Below are positions 19,405 through 28,698 of a stretch of DNA of 64,000 bases, one piece after another. Source of the stretch: Pseudomonas frederiksbergensis. Its GTDB lineage: Bacteria; Pseudomonadota; Gammaproteobacteria; Pseudomonadales; Pseudomonadaceae. Below the pieces are notes generated by a model. It saw nothing but the letters and a program-made list of their open reading frames with translations. It was not told where the DNA came from and searched no databases. The position numbers and the translations under genes were made by a program. The stretch's first letter is position 1. Every line of letters begins with the position of its first letter. The DNA lies in assembly GCF_001874645.1 (NCBI RefSeq), contig NZ_CP017886.1:2170001-2234000 (forward strand), in the 5' to 3' direction.

Positions 19405-20202
19405 TTAGCGCTGCGGGGCGATCAACTGGCAAAGCTTGGCGGTCGCCGCGATCATCTGCCCGCTCGGCCGCTCCAGGCCTTTATCCGTCACCAGCAACAA
19501 CTGCTTCTGAGCCACCGCCGTCATCTGTGGCCAGGCTTTCCAGGCGTCGAGCTGCGCCTGGCTGCCGGCGAGGATCACCTGGGGATTACGCGAAAGCACC
19601 GACTCCACACTGACCTGCGGCGCCGGCAAGGTCATGTCGGCAAACACGTTGTGCGCTCCGCACACCTCAAGCGCATCGCTGATGATCTGCCCGCCGCCCA
19701 CGGTGTAGAGCGGCTGATCCCAGACCTGATAAAACACCCGAAGCGGATCTTTGCGTTGATAGCGCTGGCGTAAATCGTCGAGCTGCCTGCGCAAATCAAC
19801 CGCAAGCGTGCGCCCACGCTCGGGTCGGCCGAGCTGCCTGGCTATCGTTTCAATTTGGCGGGTCAGTTGCTTGAGGTTATGCGGTTCGGCGATAAAGGTC
19901 GGAATGCCCAGTCGACTCAGTTGCTCACGCTGCGCCGGACCGACACTGCCGGGCCAGAGCAACAACAGATCCGGTTTGAGACTGAGCAGGCGCTCCATGT
20001 CCAACTGACCGTAACGGCCAACGGAAGGGATGGATTTGAGTTCTGCAGGACGCTCGCCAGCATCGAGCACGCCCACCAGCAGGTCGGCCGAGCCCAGCTC
20101 AACGACGATTTCCGAGAGTGACGGCGCGAGACTGACCACCCGCTCTACCGCGACTGCCGAACCATTGATGGCCAGCAGCAGAACCGCCAGCCAGCGGCGC
20201 AT
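19405..20202 (-). CDS. btuF: BtuF-like periplasmic cobalamin-binding protein
   Basis: The product has 265 residues with a signal peptide ([18 protein letters not shown]). It has the helical-backbone metal/vitamin-binding (class III) fold: ERVVSLAPSLSEIVVELGSA at the start of the first lobe, an RYGQLDMERLLSLKPDLLLL segment, a long connecting helix, and a C-terminal lobe with VSVESVLSRNPQVIL. The family delivers B12 to the BtuCD permease, but no btuC or btuD is present here. Its start overlaps the preceding membrane-protein stop at 20202, so it is probably translated with ribA and that gene. The convergent btuB supports the assignment. Confidence 0.8.
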   Translation of the reverse strand: MRRWLAVLLLAINGSAVAVERVVSLAPSLSEIVVELGSADLLVGVLDAGERPAELKSIPSVGRYGQLDMERLLSLKPDLLLLWPGSVGPAQREQLSRLGIPTFIAEPHNLKQLTRQIETIARQLGRPERGRTLAVDLRRQLDDLRQRYQRKDPLRVFYQVWDQPLYTVGGGQIISDALEVCGAHNVFADMTLPAPQVSVESVLSRNPQVILAGSQAQLDAWKAWPQMTAVAQKQLLLVTDKGLERPSGQMIAATAKLCQLIAPQR

Positions 20203-20621
20203 CAGCCGAGTTGACGCGGAATACGGTAAAGGTAGAACAGCACCGTGGTCGACAGCGCCAGCAGGACCAAAGGCACCGCTTCGAGGCCGACAAACACCGC
20301 CAGTGCACCGATCCAGGCCGGCAAGGCAGCGACGAGGAATGCCAGACGGCGTTTAGCCGCCAGGGCAGCCCAGGCAGCGGGTTCTTCCGGGGTATCGAGG
20401 GCTTTCTGGGTAGCGATCAAGGCGTGTTTGTAGCCGCCGAAAAACCGCAGGCTGACAAACATCGAGGCCACCCCGGCAATGAAAAACGGCATCGCCAGCA
20501 CGGGTAAAAACGCCTCGCTCTGGCCGAACACGCCGTTGATCACGAGCAGCGGCAGCAAGGCCAGCGCCAGGTATTGCCACCAGTTGACGGACAGTCGCCG
20601 CCGGACCTGACCGCGAGTCAC
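20202..20621 (-). CDS. Small inner-membrane protein of unknown function
   Basis: This 139-residue protein has about four hydrophobic segments ([69 protein letters not shown]) and a basic N-terminus, so it should sit in the inner membrane. I do not recognise a family. It overlaps ribA by 4 bp and the btuF-like gene by 1 bp, and so is translationally coupled to both. The tight packing suggests a supporting role in the same unit, but nothing in the sequence specifies it. Confidence 0.75.
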   Translation of the reverse strand: MTRGQVRRRLSVNWWQYLALALLPLLVINGVFGQSEAFLPVLAMPFFIAGVASMFVSLRFFGGYKHALIATQKALDTPEEPAAWAALAAKRRLAFLVAALPAWIGALAVFVGLEAVPLVLLALSTTVLFYLYRIPRQLG

Positions 20622-21235
20622 GCCCGATCTGCCTCGCCCTGATGCTCGTTGCCCATCATGTGGTCGAGCTTGCTGGCCTTGGTCGCCAAGTAGAGTTTGT
20701 TGTGCGGATTGTGACCGGTGTGCAGCGGCACGCGCTCGGCAACCACGATGCCCATATCGGTCAACGCTTTCACCTTACGTGGGTTGTTGGTCATCAGACG
20801 CAGGGATTTCACGCCCAGGTGCTCAAGCATTGGCAGGCACATGGCGTAGTCGCGCTGGTCAGCGGCAAAGCCCAGACGCTCGTTGGCTTCAACGGTATCG
20901 GCGCCGCCATCTTGCAGTTCATACGCGCGGATCTTGTTCAGCAGACCGATGCCACGGCCTTCCTGACGCAGGTAAAGCAACACGCCACGACCTTCGCGGG
21001 CGATCGCCTGCAACGCCGCCTCGAGTTGCGAACCGCAGTCGCATCGCTGGCTGAACAAGGCATCGCCGGTCAGGCATTCGGAGTGCAGCCGGCCGAGTAC
21101 CGGAGCACCGTCGGCGACATCACCCAGACTCAGTACGACGTGCTCGCGACCAGTGGCCTCATCGAGAAAGCCATGCATGGTGAATTGCGCAAAAGGCGTG
21201 GGCAGCTTGGAAGCGGCGACAAAAACGACAGGCAC
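20618..21235 (-). CDS. ribA: GTP cyclohydrolase II
   Basis: The product has 205 residues. It opens the imidazole ring of GTP, releasing formate and pyrophosphate, to start riboflavin synthesis. The zinc ligands Cys54, Cys65 and Cys67 ([20 protein letters not shown]) are all present, as are [12 protein letters not shown] and the substrate-binding region NNPRKVKAL. It is full length for a stand-alone RibA. This matters because the RibA-like half of RibBA at 24693-25784 has lost the zinc cysteines. No FMN riboswitch was seen upstream. Confidence 0.97.
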   Translation of the reverse strand: MPVVFVAASKLPTPFAQFTMHGFLDEATGREHVVLSLGDVADGAPVLGRLHSECLTGDALFSQRCDCGSQLEAALQAIAREGRGVLLYLRQEGRGIGLLNKIRAYELQDGGADTVEANERLGFAADQRDYAMCLPMLEHLGVKSLRLMTNNPRKVKALTDMGIVVAERVPLHTGHNPHNKLYLATKASKLDHMMGNEHQGEADRA

Positions 21236-21346
21236 CGGTGTGCTCCTGATCTGTAGGTACTGGAGATTCGCAGAGGCGGCATTGTAACAGCAGGTTCCGA
21301 CAGACGCTTAGGCTGAATTATCGGCCATAACGATCAAAAAGTTTGA

Positions 21347-22102
21347 TCACTGCCCTGTCAGCCTGGTGTTTTCATCAAAGGGATAAGGTTGTTTCCAGTG
21401 CTCGAAAATCGCTTTCAACTGGCCACTTTTCACCAGCAATTCCATGCGCCGATCATACAACACCATCAGGGCACGGGCCTTTGGTGTATCGGCGAAGCCC
21501 AGAAACAGTGGCAGTTCGATCAAATGAGTTCGCCGGTACCGCGACGGATCCTCAGAGTCGGCGAGCACCGAATCGATTTCCGCCAGGGCGTCGATGTAGA
21601 AGTCGGCCCGGGCTTGCTTGAGCATCGGTAGGATCCCGGTACGGCGCTCGATCTGGTTATAGCGGTGGATGTTCGGCAGGTAACTCTCGTAGCGGTAGCC
21701 ACGGACCCAGACCAGTCGGTACTTGCCGAGGGTCGCGAGCGTCGGTTCCGGGTTGCTCGCAAGGCCCAAGGCATAGATATGATCAATATCGAAATTCCAG
21801 CGAGGGTACAACACCTGATCGGCCTCATCGCGATAGGCGCCAACCAGCGCATCCACCTCACGCCGCTGCACCAGCCCCACCGAACGGGTGTAAGGCACGG
21901 TGCGAATATCCAGTTTCACTCCGGCCGGCTCGAACACAGCGCGCAAAATGTCCCAGGCCAAGCCATGACCATCGGCGGCGGTGTAGTCATCCCAGTCCTC
22001 GCTGGCCAGATGAATCACGGCCGGTATCGTCGGCACATCCGCCGCACGGGCGACCGAACAGAACACCGCAAAAACCAGAACCCACAGCCAGCGCCCGACC
22101 AT
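21347..22102 (-). CDS. Periplasmic solute-binding protein, family 3-like
   Basis: The product has 251 residues. A signal peptide (to about residue 21, VARA-A) leads a mature domain like the amino-acid-type periplasmic binding proteins: AWDILRAVFEPAGVKLDIRT, then VGLVQRREVDALVGAYRDEA and a final lobe with YDRRMELLVKSGQLKAIFE. No permease or ATPase adjoins it, so the ligand is unknown; similar orphan proteins in Pseudomonas are sometimes sensory. It starts 39 bp after the pgpA stop on the same strand and may be the end of the rib-nusB-thiL-pgpA transcript. Confidence 0.75.
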   Translation of the reverse strand: MVGRWLWVLVFAVFCSVARAADVPTIPAVIHLASEDWDDYTAADGHGLAWDILRAVFEPAGVKLDIRTVPYTRSVGLVQRREVDALVGAYRDEADQVLYPRWNFDIDHIYALGLASNPEPTLATLGKYRLVWVRGYRYESYLPNIHRYNQIERRTGILPMLKQARADFYIDALAEIDSVLADSEDPSRYRRTHLIELPLFLGFADTPKARALMVLYDRRMELLVKSGQLKAIFEHWKQPYPFDENTRLTGQ

Positions 22103-22141
22103 CCCTCAGCCCCTCAATCTATTCGTCCCTCAATCAGCCCA

Positions 22142-22645
22142 TCAGGCGAAATACCGGACCAGTCCCTGCAGCGCCAACCAGGCAAACACCCCTGCCAACA
22201 CGTCGTCGAGCATGATCCCGACGCCACCCTGCACATGCCGGTCGATCCAACGAATCGGCCATGGCTTGAGAATATCGAAGAAGCGGAACAGCAGGAACCC
22301 CGCCAATAGCCAGTACCAGCCTGCGGGCACCAGCCACAGGGTGATCCACATCCCGACCATTTCGTCCCAGACGATGCCTTCGTGGTCGTGCACCCGCAAA
22401 TCGTCGGCAACCTTGCCGCACAGCCAGAAGCCGAACAACGTGGTGATGCCGAGCATCAGCCAGTAACCCCAGTCGGGCAGCATCTGCCATAACGGGATAA
22501 AGGGTAGCGCAACCAGCGAGCCCCAGGTGCCCGGCGCCTTGGGCAAGGTGCCCGAGCCGAAGCCGAAAGCCAGGAAATGCCAGGGATTACGCCAGACCGA
22601 TGGCGGCACGTGTTCTGCCGGGCCCTGCTTGGGATGATCTGTCAC
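22142..22645 (-). CDS. pgpA: Phosphatidylglycerophosphatase A
   Basis: The product has 167 residues from GTG 22645-22643, whose start overlaps the thiL stop (GTGA); upstream in-frame ATGs lie inside thiL and are rejected. It dephosphorylates phosphatidylglycerol phosphate in the inner membrane. Typical family features are GSGTLPKAPGTWGSL, the acidic VWDEMVG, FRFFDILKPWPI and GVGIMLDDVLAGV, with hydrophobic segments between them. It sits in the conserved order nusB-thiL-pgpA. Confidence 0.92.
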   Translation of the reverse strand: MTDHPKQGPAEHVPPSVWRNPWHFLAFGFGSGTLPKAPGTWGSLVALPFIPLWQMLPDWGYWLMLGITTLFGFWLCGKVADDLRVHDHEGIVWDEMVGMWITLWLVPAGWYWLLAGFLLFRFFDILKPWPIRWIDRHVQGGVGIMLDDVLAGVFAWLALQGLVRYFA

Positions 22646-23607
22646 GGTGTCTCCCGAAAATGTTGATAACCCCGGGTTTGCGGGGTGATGTCCTGCCCGT
22701 TCGCGTCCAGCAGCGTCACGCCCTGCCCAGCCACGACCTGGCCGATAACGTGGATCGGCCAACCATCGGCGAGCAATGCCGGTAATTGCGCGGGCGGCAA
22801 GGTGAAGGCCAGCACGTAGTCATCACCGCCATTCAAGGCCGCCACGCGAGCGGCATTCTCACCGAGAAAGCTCACCAGTGCCGCGGACAGCGGCAGCTTT
22901 TCGCTTTCGATCAGCAAACCGACAGCTGAGGCCTTGGCGATATGCCCGCAATCGGCGAGCAAACCGTCGGAGATATCCAGTGCCGAAGTGGCCTTGCCGC
23001 GCAAAGCCATGCCCAATTCAAGCTGCGGCTGTGGTGACCAGTAATGCGCCAACAACGGCCCGGCAACATCGGCTGCCGCGACTCGCTCACCGAGCACCAG
23101 CGACAGCGCCCCGGCCGCGTTGCCCAACTCCCCGCCCACGCACACCAGGTCACCGGGTTGCGCCCCGCTGCGGGTCAGCGCCTTGCCTGCCGGGACACGA
23201 CCCAACACGGTCATGGTCAGGCTCAACGGACCGCGCGTGGTGTCGCCACCCACCAGCCGTACACCGCAGTTTTGCGCCATGGCGTTCAAACCACGGGCGA
23301 AGGCGTCCAGCCAATCGGCGGTTACCGTCGGCAAGGTCAGGGCAAGGGTAAAGGCAATGGGGGTGGCGCCCATGGCAGCCAGATCGCTAACCGCTACAGC
23401 CAGCGAACGCTGACCGAGCAAAAACGGGTCGCAAGGGTCTGCGAAATGCACACCGGCCACGAGCGTGTCGGTGGAAATTGCCAGCTGCTCCCCTGCGGGA
23501 ACAGCGAGCAAGGCGCAGTCGTCGCCGATCCCCAGGGCAACGCCTTCGCCGCCCTGCGCACAAGGCGCGGCGGCAAAGTAATTGCGGATCAGCTCAAACT
23601 CGCCCAT
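22642..23607 (-). CDS. thiL: Thiamine-monophosphate kinase
   Basis: The product has 321 residues. It phosphorylates thiamine monophosphate to the active cofactor thiamine diphosphate. The N-terminal MGEFELIRNYFA, the ATP/Mg motif GIGDDCALL, the STDTLVAGVHF segment and VGGDTTRG are all diagnostic. It follows nusB after 21 bp and overlaps pgpA by 4 bp. Thiamine synthesis genes thiD and thiE lie separately at 36.6-38.0 kb. Confidence 0.95.
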   Translation of the reverse strand: MGEFELIRNYFAAAPCAQGGEGVALGIGDDCALLAVPAGEQLAISTDTLVAGVHFADPCDPFLLGQRSLAVAVSDLAAMGATPIAFTLALTLPTVTADWLDAFARGLNAMAQNCGVRLVGGDTTRGPLSLTMTVLGRVPAGKALTRSGAQPGDLVCVGGELGNAAGALSLVLGERVAAADVAGPLLAHYWSPQPQLELGMALRGKATSALDISDGLLADCGHIAKASAVGLLIESEKLPLSAALVSFLGENAARVAALNGGDDYVLAFTLPPAQLPALLADGWPIHVIGQVVAGQGVTLLDANGQDITPQTRGYQHFRETP

Positions 23608-23628
23608 TGGCAGCTGTTCAAGCGCAAT

Positions 23629-24129
23629 TCAGCGCTTGAACGCCTTCACTTCAGCTTCACGCAGGCGCGGGGCCAGCTTGTCGAGTACACCGTTGACGAA
23701 CTTGTGGCCATCGGTGGAACCGAAGACTTTAGCCAGCTCGATGCCTTCGTTGATCACCACGCGGTAAGGCACGTCGACACGCTTGAGCAGTTCCCAGGTG
23801 GACAGGCGCAGAACCGCCAGTTCAACCGGGTCCAGCTCTTCGATTTCGATGTCCAGGCATGGCTTGAGCGCGGTGTCGATTTCGGTGCGGTGCGCCGGAA
23901 CCCCGTGGAGGATGTCGTGGAAGTACGCGGCATCGACATCGCTGAAATCGTTATCGACCCGGAATTGCGCTTCGATCTCGTTCAGCGATTGCTTGGCCAT
24001 GTGCCATTGATACAGCGCCTGAGTCGCAAGCTGACGGGCTTCGCGACGCTTGACGCTTTTCGATGGTTTACCAGCATCCGCAGGCTTTGGATCGCGCGGG
24101 TTGAAACGATCGCTTTCGTCGCTAATCAC
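23629..24129 (-). CDS. nusB: Transcription antitermination factor NusB
   Basis: The product has 166 residues. It is an all-helical RNA-binding protein that joins NusE on boxA RNA to support rRNA antitermination. The region [18 protein letters not shown] and the C-terminal [23 protein letters not shown] match the family. An acidic/basic N-terminal extension of about 25 residues precedes the domain. It overlaps ribH by 4 bp. Confidence 0.95.
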   Translation of the reverse strand: MISDESDRFNPRDPKPADAGKPSKSVKRREARQLATQALYQWHMAKQSLNEIEAQFRVDNDFSDVDAAYFHDILHGVPAHRTEIDTALKPCLDIEIEELDPVELAVLRLSTWELLKRVDVPYRVVINEGIELAKVFGSTDGHKFVNGVLDKLAPRLREAEVKAFKR

Positions 24130-24602
24130 TTGGCCTCCAACTGCGCCAGCAGGCTGACCATTTCCAGAGCGGACAAGGCAGCTTCAGCACCTTTGTTGCC
24201 GGCCTTGGTGCCGGAACGTTCGATGGCCTGCTCGATCGAGTCGACGGTCAGTACGCCGAAAGCGACCGGAACGCCAAACTCCATGGACACCTGGGCCAGG
24301 CCCTTGGTGCACTCGCCAGCCACGTATTCGAAGTGCGGAGTACCGCCACGAATGACCGCGCCCAGTGCAATGATTGCCGCGAACTCGCCCTTCTGAGCGA
24401 CTTTCTGCGCAACCAGCGGGATTTCGAAGGCGCCAGGGGCACGGATAATGGTGATGTCGCTTTCGCTCACGCCATGGCGAACCAGGGCATCAACAGCACC
24501 GCTTACCAGGCTTTCAACGACGAAGCTGTTGAAGCGGCCAACAACCAAAGCGTAGCGGCCTTTGGGGGCGATGAAGGTACCTTCGATGGTCTTCAGGGTC
24601 AT
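24126..24602 (-). CDS. ribH: 6,7-dimethyl-8-ribityllumazine synthase
   Basis: The product has 158 residues. It condenses the pyrimidine product of RibD with 3,4-dihydroxy-2-butanone 4-phosphate, the penultimate step of riboflavin synthesis. Diagnostic segments are [40 protein letters not shown] and the late [21 protein letters not shown] (given here in two overlapping parts of the protein, about 90-130). Its stop overlaps the nusB start and ribBA lies 90 bp upstream. Confidence 0.96.
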   Translation of the reverse strand: MTLKTIEGTFIAPKGRYALVVGRFNSFVVESLVSGAVDALVRHGVSESDITIIRAPGAFEIPLVAQKVAQKGEFAAIIALGAVIRGGTPHFEYVAGECTKGLAQVSMEFGVPVAFGVLTVDSIEQAIERSGTKAGNKGAEAALSALEMVSLLAQLEAK

Positions 24603-24692
24603 TCGACAAATCTCTTAAAGAGCCGGGACGCGTTCAGTACGCGTCCCTCAGTGATATTTGAACCGCGAATTCAAGACAAAAACAGCCGGTCT

Positions 24693-25784
24693 TTATTCGG
24701 AGGGCACGTATTCTACAACTTCCAGATCGAAACCGGATATCGCATTAAATTTCATTGGCGCACTCATCAGGCGCATTTTGCGTACGCCGAGGTCACGCAG
24801 GATCTGCGAACCGGCACCGACAATGCTGTAGGTGGTCGGTTTTTTCGCCGGCGCGTGGTCGGCCGTTTCGCGGATATGCGCCAGTAACACGTCGCCATCG
24901 AGCGGGTGACCGAGCAACAGCACCACCCCACTGCCAGCCTCGGCAACCGCGGCCATGGCGGCGCGCAGGCTCCAGCGGCCTGGCTGCTTGACCATCAACA
25001 GGTCGCGCAGCGGGTCCATGTTGTGCACGCGAACCAGGGTCGGTTCTTCGGCGCAAATGGGGCCCAGGGTCAGTGCCATGTGCACGTCGCCTTCCACTGA
25101 ATCACGATAGGTCACCAGATTGAACTGGCCCAGTTCGCTGTCCAGCGGCTGCTCGGCAATCCGCTGAACGGTACGTTCGTGGATCATCCGGTAGTGAATA
25201 AGGTCGGCGATGGTGCCGATCTTGATGTTGTGTTCGGCGGCGAAGGTTTCCAGTTCGGCGCGACGGGACATGGTGCCGTCGTCGTTCATCACTTCGCAGA
25301 TCACCCCGCTCGGCTCGAAACCGGCCATGCGCGCCAGGTCGCAAGCGGCTTCGGTGTGACCTGCACGGGCCAGGGTACCGCCCGCCTGGGCCATCAGCGG
25401 AAAGATGTGGCCGGGGCTGACGATGTCTTCGGCCTTGGCGTCCTTGGCGGCGGCGGCTTGCACAGTGCGCGCACGGTCAGCCGCGGAGATACCGGTGGTG
25501 ACGCCAACAGCGGCTTCGATGGACACGGTGAACTTGGTGCCAAAACCGGAACCGTTACGCGGCGCCATCAAGGGCAGCTTGAGCAGTTCGCAGCGCTCGC
25601 GGCTCATCGGCATGCAGATCAGGCCACGGGCGTGCTTGGCCATGAAATTGATATGTTCCGGCTGGCAGCACTCGGCGGCCATGATCAGGTCGCCTTCGTT
25701 CTCGCGGTCTTCGTCATCCATGAGGATGACCATCTTGCCTTGGCGGATGTCTTCAACCAGTTCTTCGATGCTATTGAGCGCCAC
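24693..25784 (-). CDS. ribBA: 3,4-dihydroxy-2-butanone 4-phosphate synthase with degenerate GTP cyclohydrolase II domain
   Basis: The product has 363 residues from GTG 25784-25782, preceded by AAGGGGG at good spacing; upstream ORF extension overlaps ribC and is rejected. The N-terminal RibB domain (1-200) has the acidic loop DDEDRENEGDL and GHTEAACDLARMAG, so it should convert ribulose 5-phosphate to the four-carbon riboflavin precursor. The C-terminal half (about 210-363) resembles GTP cyclohydrolase II but lacks the Cys-x10-Cys-x-Cys zinc site and the RQEGRGIGL motif, so it is unlikely to be catalytic. The separate RibA at 20618 probably supplies that step. Confidence 0.93.
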   Translation of the reverse strand: MALNSIEELVEDIRQGKMVILMDDEDRENEGDLIMAAECCQPEHINFMAKHARGLICMPMSRERCELLKLPLMAPRNGSGFGTKFTVSIEAAVGVTTGISAADRARTVQAAAAKDAKAEDIVSPGHIFPLMAQAGGTLARAGHTEAACDLARMAGFEPSGVICEVMNDDGTMSRRAELETFAAEHNIKIGTIADLIHYRMIHERTVQRIAEQPLDSELGQFNLVTYRDSVEGDVHMALTLGPICAEEPTLVRVHNMDPLRDLLMVKQPGRWSLRAAMAAVAEAGSGVVLLLGHPLDGDVLLAHIRETADHAPAKKPTTYSIVGAGSQILRDLGVRKMRLMSAPMKFNAISGFDLEVVEYVPSE

Positions 25785-25800
25785 GCGGCACCCCCTTGAG

Positions 25801-26463
25801 TCAGGATTTGAGGTAGCCATTGGCGGCCAGAAAGCTTTCGGTAATGTTGCCCTTCGAGGATTCTGCAGCCTTATCACCCAGCAACAGACGCTCCAGGTAA
25901 CGGGCCAGCAGATCGACCTCAAGGTTGACCCGGCGACCTGGCTGGTAAGAGGCCATGATGGTTTCGCTCAGGGTGTGAGGAATGATCGTCAGCAAGAACT
26001 CGGCGCCATCGACCGCATTCACCGTCAGGCTGGTGCCATCAACAGTGATCGAGCCTTTATGGGCGATGTACTTGGCCAGGTCTTTCGGCGCGCGGATGCG
26101 AAATTCCACCGCGCGGGCATTCTCGGTACGGGCAACCACTTCGCCGACACCGTCGACGTGACCGCTGACCAGATGTCCGCCAAGACGGGTGGTCGGGGTC
26201 AGGGCTTTTTCCAGGTTGACCGGGCTGCCGCTTTTCAGGTCATTCATGGCAGTGCAGTCGAGGGTTTCACGACTGACGTCCGCCGCAAAGCCATTACCCG
26301 GCAGTTCCACCGCCGTCAGGCAGACGCCGTTGACCGCGATGCTGTCGCCGAGTTTGACATCGCTCAGGTCGAGCTTGCCGGTTTCTACGTGAACCCGCAC
26401 ATCACCACCCTTGGGGGTCAATGCACGGATGCTGCCGATGGATTCGATGATGCCGGTAAACAT
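25801..26463 (-). CDS. ribC: Riboflavin synthase, alpha subunit
   Basis: The product has 220 residues (named ribC or ribE in different genomes). It dismutates two lumazine molecules into riboflavin. It is built of two similar lumazine-binding halves: the first begins MFTGIIESIG with SIAVNGVCLT, the second begins around GGHLVSGHVDG with GSITVDGTSLTV. Full length. It lies between ribD and ribBA in the leftward riboflavin set. Confidence 0.96.
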   Translation of the reverse strand: MFTGIIESIGSIRALTPKGGDVRVHVETGKLDLSDVKLGDSIAVNGVCLTAVELPGNGFAADVSRETLDCTAMNDLKSGSPVNLEKALTPTTRLGGHLVSGHVDGVGEVVARTENARAVEFRIRAPKDLAKYIAHKGSITVDGTSLTVNAVDGAEFLLTIIPHTLSETIMASYQPGRRVNLEVDLLARYLERLLLGDKAAESSKGNITESFLAANGYLKS

Positions 26464-26510
26464 GGAGTCCTCCTCGAGAACAGGGCCAGCGCTGTAGCGA
26501 TGGCCGAGAA

Positions 26511-27644
26511 TTATACGCTCGCTGATGGCATAGGAATGGCGGTGACTCGCCAGTCATCACCCACCGCGCGAATTTCTGTGATTTTGAGCTCCGGCGCATC
26601 CTTCATTTGCGCGAGTGGCCAGTCGAGCAACGGTCGCGCCGTGGAGCCGAGGAACTTGCCCGCGATGAAGATCTGGAACTCGTCCACCAACCCTTGCTGA
26701 GCAAACGCTCCAGCCAGACGCGGGCCGGCTTCCACCAGCACTTCGTTGACGCCACGGGCAGCGAGTTCGAGCAGCAACTTGTGCAGGTCGACCTGGCCAT
26801 CGTCGCCGGGCACGATCAGGCATTCAGGGCCGTTGGCGTATTGCTCTTCCACCGCGACACACGTCGCGACCAGCGCCGGGCCAGCCTTGAAGAACGGCGC
26901 GTCGAGCGGCACGCGCAGGCGGCCATCGATCAGCACGCGAAGCGGCGGACGGCTCAACACCTGCACGGTTTGCTCGGCATCCAGACCCAACTCATCGGCA
27001 CGCACGGTCAAGCGCGCGTCATCGGCCAGCACCGTGTCGGCACCGGTCAACACGACGCTGGCCTGGGCCCGCAGACGCTGTACGGCGGAGCGGGCGGCGG
27101 GACCGGTGATCCATTGGCTTTCGCCGCTGGCCATGGCGGTACGACCGTCGAGGCTCATCGCCAACTTGACCCGCACGAACGGCAAGCCGTGTTCCATGCG
27201 CTTGAGAAAACCTTCATTGAGCTTGCGGGCTTCACCTTCGAGCACGCCGCTGTGGGTCTCGATACCCGCCTGCTCCAGACGCTGCAGACCGCGGCCCGCG
27301 ACTTCCGGGTTCGGGTCCTGCATTGCCGCAACGACTCGCGCCAGGCCGGCATTCACCAGTGCATCGGCGCAGGGCGGCGTGCGACCGTGATGGCTGCACG
27401 GCTCCAGAGTCACGTAGGCGGTGGCACCCCGGGCGTTTTCTCCGGCAGCGCGCAGGGCGTGGACTTCGGCATGCGGTTCGCCGGTGCGTACATGCCAGCC
27501 TTCGCCGACAATCTGCCCGTCCCGCACGATCACGCAGCCCACCCGAGGGTTGGGATGGGTGGTGTAGTGACCTTTGCGTGCCAGTTCCAGCGCGCGCGCC
27601 ATGTAATGGGCGTCGAGAATCGCTTGTTCTGAAGAAATCGTCAT
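26511..27644 (-). CDS. ribD: Bifunctional pyrimidine deaminase / reductase RibD
   Basis: The product has 377 residues. The N-terminal cytidine-deaminase-like domain has the zinc signature HAEVHAL and [15 protein letters not shown]; the C-terminal reductase has [20 protein letters not shown] and [12 protein letters not shown]. Together they deaminate and reduce the product of GTP cyclohydrolase II. The start overlaps the nrdR stop by 4 bp, so the two are coupled. Confidence 0.96.
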   Translation of the reverse strand: MTISSEQAILDAHYMARALELARKGHYTTHPNPRVGCVIVRDGQIVGEGWHVRTGEPHAEVHALRAAGENARGATAYVTLEPCSHHGRTPPCADALVNAGLARVVAAMQDPNPEVAGRGLQRLEQAGIETHSGVLEGEARKLNEGFLKRMEHGLPFVRVKLAMSLDGRTAMASGESQWITGPAARSAVQRLRAQASVVLTGADTVLADDARLTVRADELGLDAEQTVQVLSRPPLRVLIDGRLRVPLDAPFFKAGPALVATCVAVEEQYANGPECLIVPGDDGQVDLHKLLLELAARGVNEVLVEAGPRLAGAFAQQGLVDEFQIFIAGKFLGSTARPLLDWPLAQMKDAPELKITEIRAVGDDWRVTAIPMPSASV

Positions 27645-28105
27645 GGTTTGACCGGCTCACGGGCCAGGCGATCGATCTCTTCGCGGAACTCGTTGAGGTC
27701 CTGGAAGCGGCGATACACCGAAGCGAAACGAATGTAGGCGACTTCATCGAGCTTTTGCAGCTCGGCCATCACCAATTCACCGACGACCAGCGATTTGACC
27801 TCGCGCTCACCGGTCGCCCGTAGCTTGTGTTTGATGTGCGCCAGAGCCGCTTCCAGGCGCTCGACGCTCACCGGGCGCTTTTCCAGGGCGCGCTGCATGC
27901 CTGCGCGAAGTTTTTCTTCGTCGAACGGCTGACGGCTGCCGTCGGTTTTGATCAGGCGCGGCAACACCAGTTCGGCGGTTTCGAACGTGGTGAAACGTTC
28001 GCCGCAGGCCAGGCATTCGCGCCGGCGGCGCACCTGTTCGCCCTCGGCGACCAGACGCGAGTCGATGACCTTGGTGTCGTTGGCACCGCAGAAGGGACAG
28101 TGCAT
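27641..28105 (-). CDS. nrdR: Transcriptional repressor NrdR
   Basis: The product has 154 residues from ATG 28105, the exact family length and conserved start ([10 protein letters not shown]). An N-terminal zinc ribbon (CPFC ... [12 protein letters not shown]) precedes an ATP-cone domain ([20 protein letters not shown]). NrdR represses ribonucleotide reductase genes according to bound ATP or dATP. It is the first gene of the leftward rib set. I saw no clear NrdR box upstream. Confidence 0.96.
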   Translation of the reverse strand: MHCPFCGANDTKVIDSRLVAEGEQVRRRRECLACGERFTTFETAELVLPRLIKTDGSRQPFDEEKLRAGMQRALEKRPVSVERLEAALAHIKHKLRATGEREVKSLVVGELVMAELQKLDEVAYIRFASVYRRFQDLNEFREEIDRLAREPVKP

Positions 28106-28233
28106 GGTGGCTGGCAACAAAAAAAGGGAGGGCCATGGTAGCGCATCCCACTGGCAAGACAAGCCATAGGGTTTACGGTATACAGACGGGATATATTGCC
28201 TGATCCATGGATTTCACTTTGCTGGAGCCGCAA

Positions 28234-28698
28234 ATGCCGCTACGACCGCTTGTTTTACTCAGTCTCGTCGGCCTGTTGGTCGCGTGTAGCAGTAGCGCAC
28301 CCAAAACGGCGGCACCGACCCCAGGCCCTGCGCCACAGATGGCCCAGAAGAAAGCCCAGGCCTCGGCCGACCTTGGACCGCTGCCCGCGTATCAACGGGA
28401 ATTGAGCGGCACCTTGCAGGGCGTGCCGGCCGGTGCTGAGGTTGAACTGGCGCTGATCGTGATCGACGAACGCTCCCGGCCGCAGCAATTGCTCGCCAGC
28501 GCCAACCTGATCGGCAACAACAAGGTTCTGCCGTTCCATCTGCGGTTCAACCCGGACTCCTTCCCGGTCGGCGCACGCGTCGAACTGCGGGGTCGCGCCA
28601 GCCAGTCCGGGCAGTTGATCCTGCACCTACCGGCGCAACGTATCTTTGAGCCGACCACCCAGGTCCTGGGCCAGTTGCAGTTCCTCAAAGCGCCATGA
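28234..28698 (+). CDS. YbaY-like lipoprotein
   Basis: The product has 154 residues from ATG 28234, preceded by GGAG; an in-frame ATG at 28207 would bury the signal peptide. MPLRPLVLLSLVGLLVACSS is a lipoprotein signal with lipid-accepting Cys18. A Pro/Ala/Gln-rich linker leads to a beta-rich domain (about 45-150) with LSGTLQGVPAGAEVELALIV and LPFHLRFNPDSF, as in the YbaY/YscW-like family of small outer-membrane lipoproteins. Function is not established. Its stop overlaps the next gene (ATGA), which suggests co-translation with the methyltransferase. Confidence 0.75.
   Translation: MPLRPLVLLSLVGLLVACSSSAPKTAAPTPGPAPQMAQKKAQASADLGPLPAYQRELSGTLQGVPAGAEVELALIVIDERSRPQQLLASANLIGNNKVLPFHLRFNPDSFPVGARVELRGRASQSGQLILHLPAQRIFEPTTQVLGQLQFLKAP

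Noticed and set aside
21236..28233. FMN riboswitch upstream of riboflavin genes
   Set aside because: The short gaps before ribA, ribH, ribBA, ribC and nrdR contain no RFN-like core, and most are too short to hold it.
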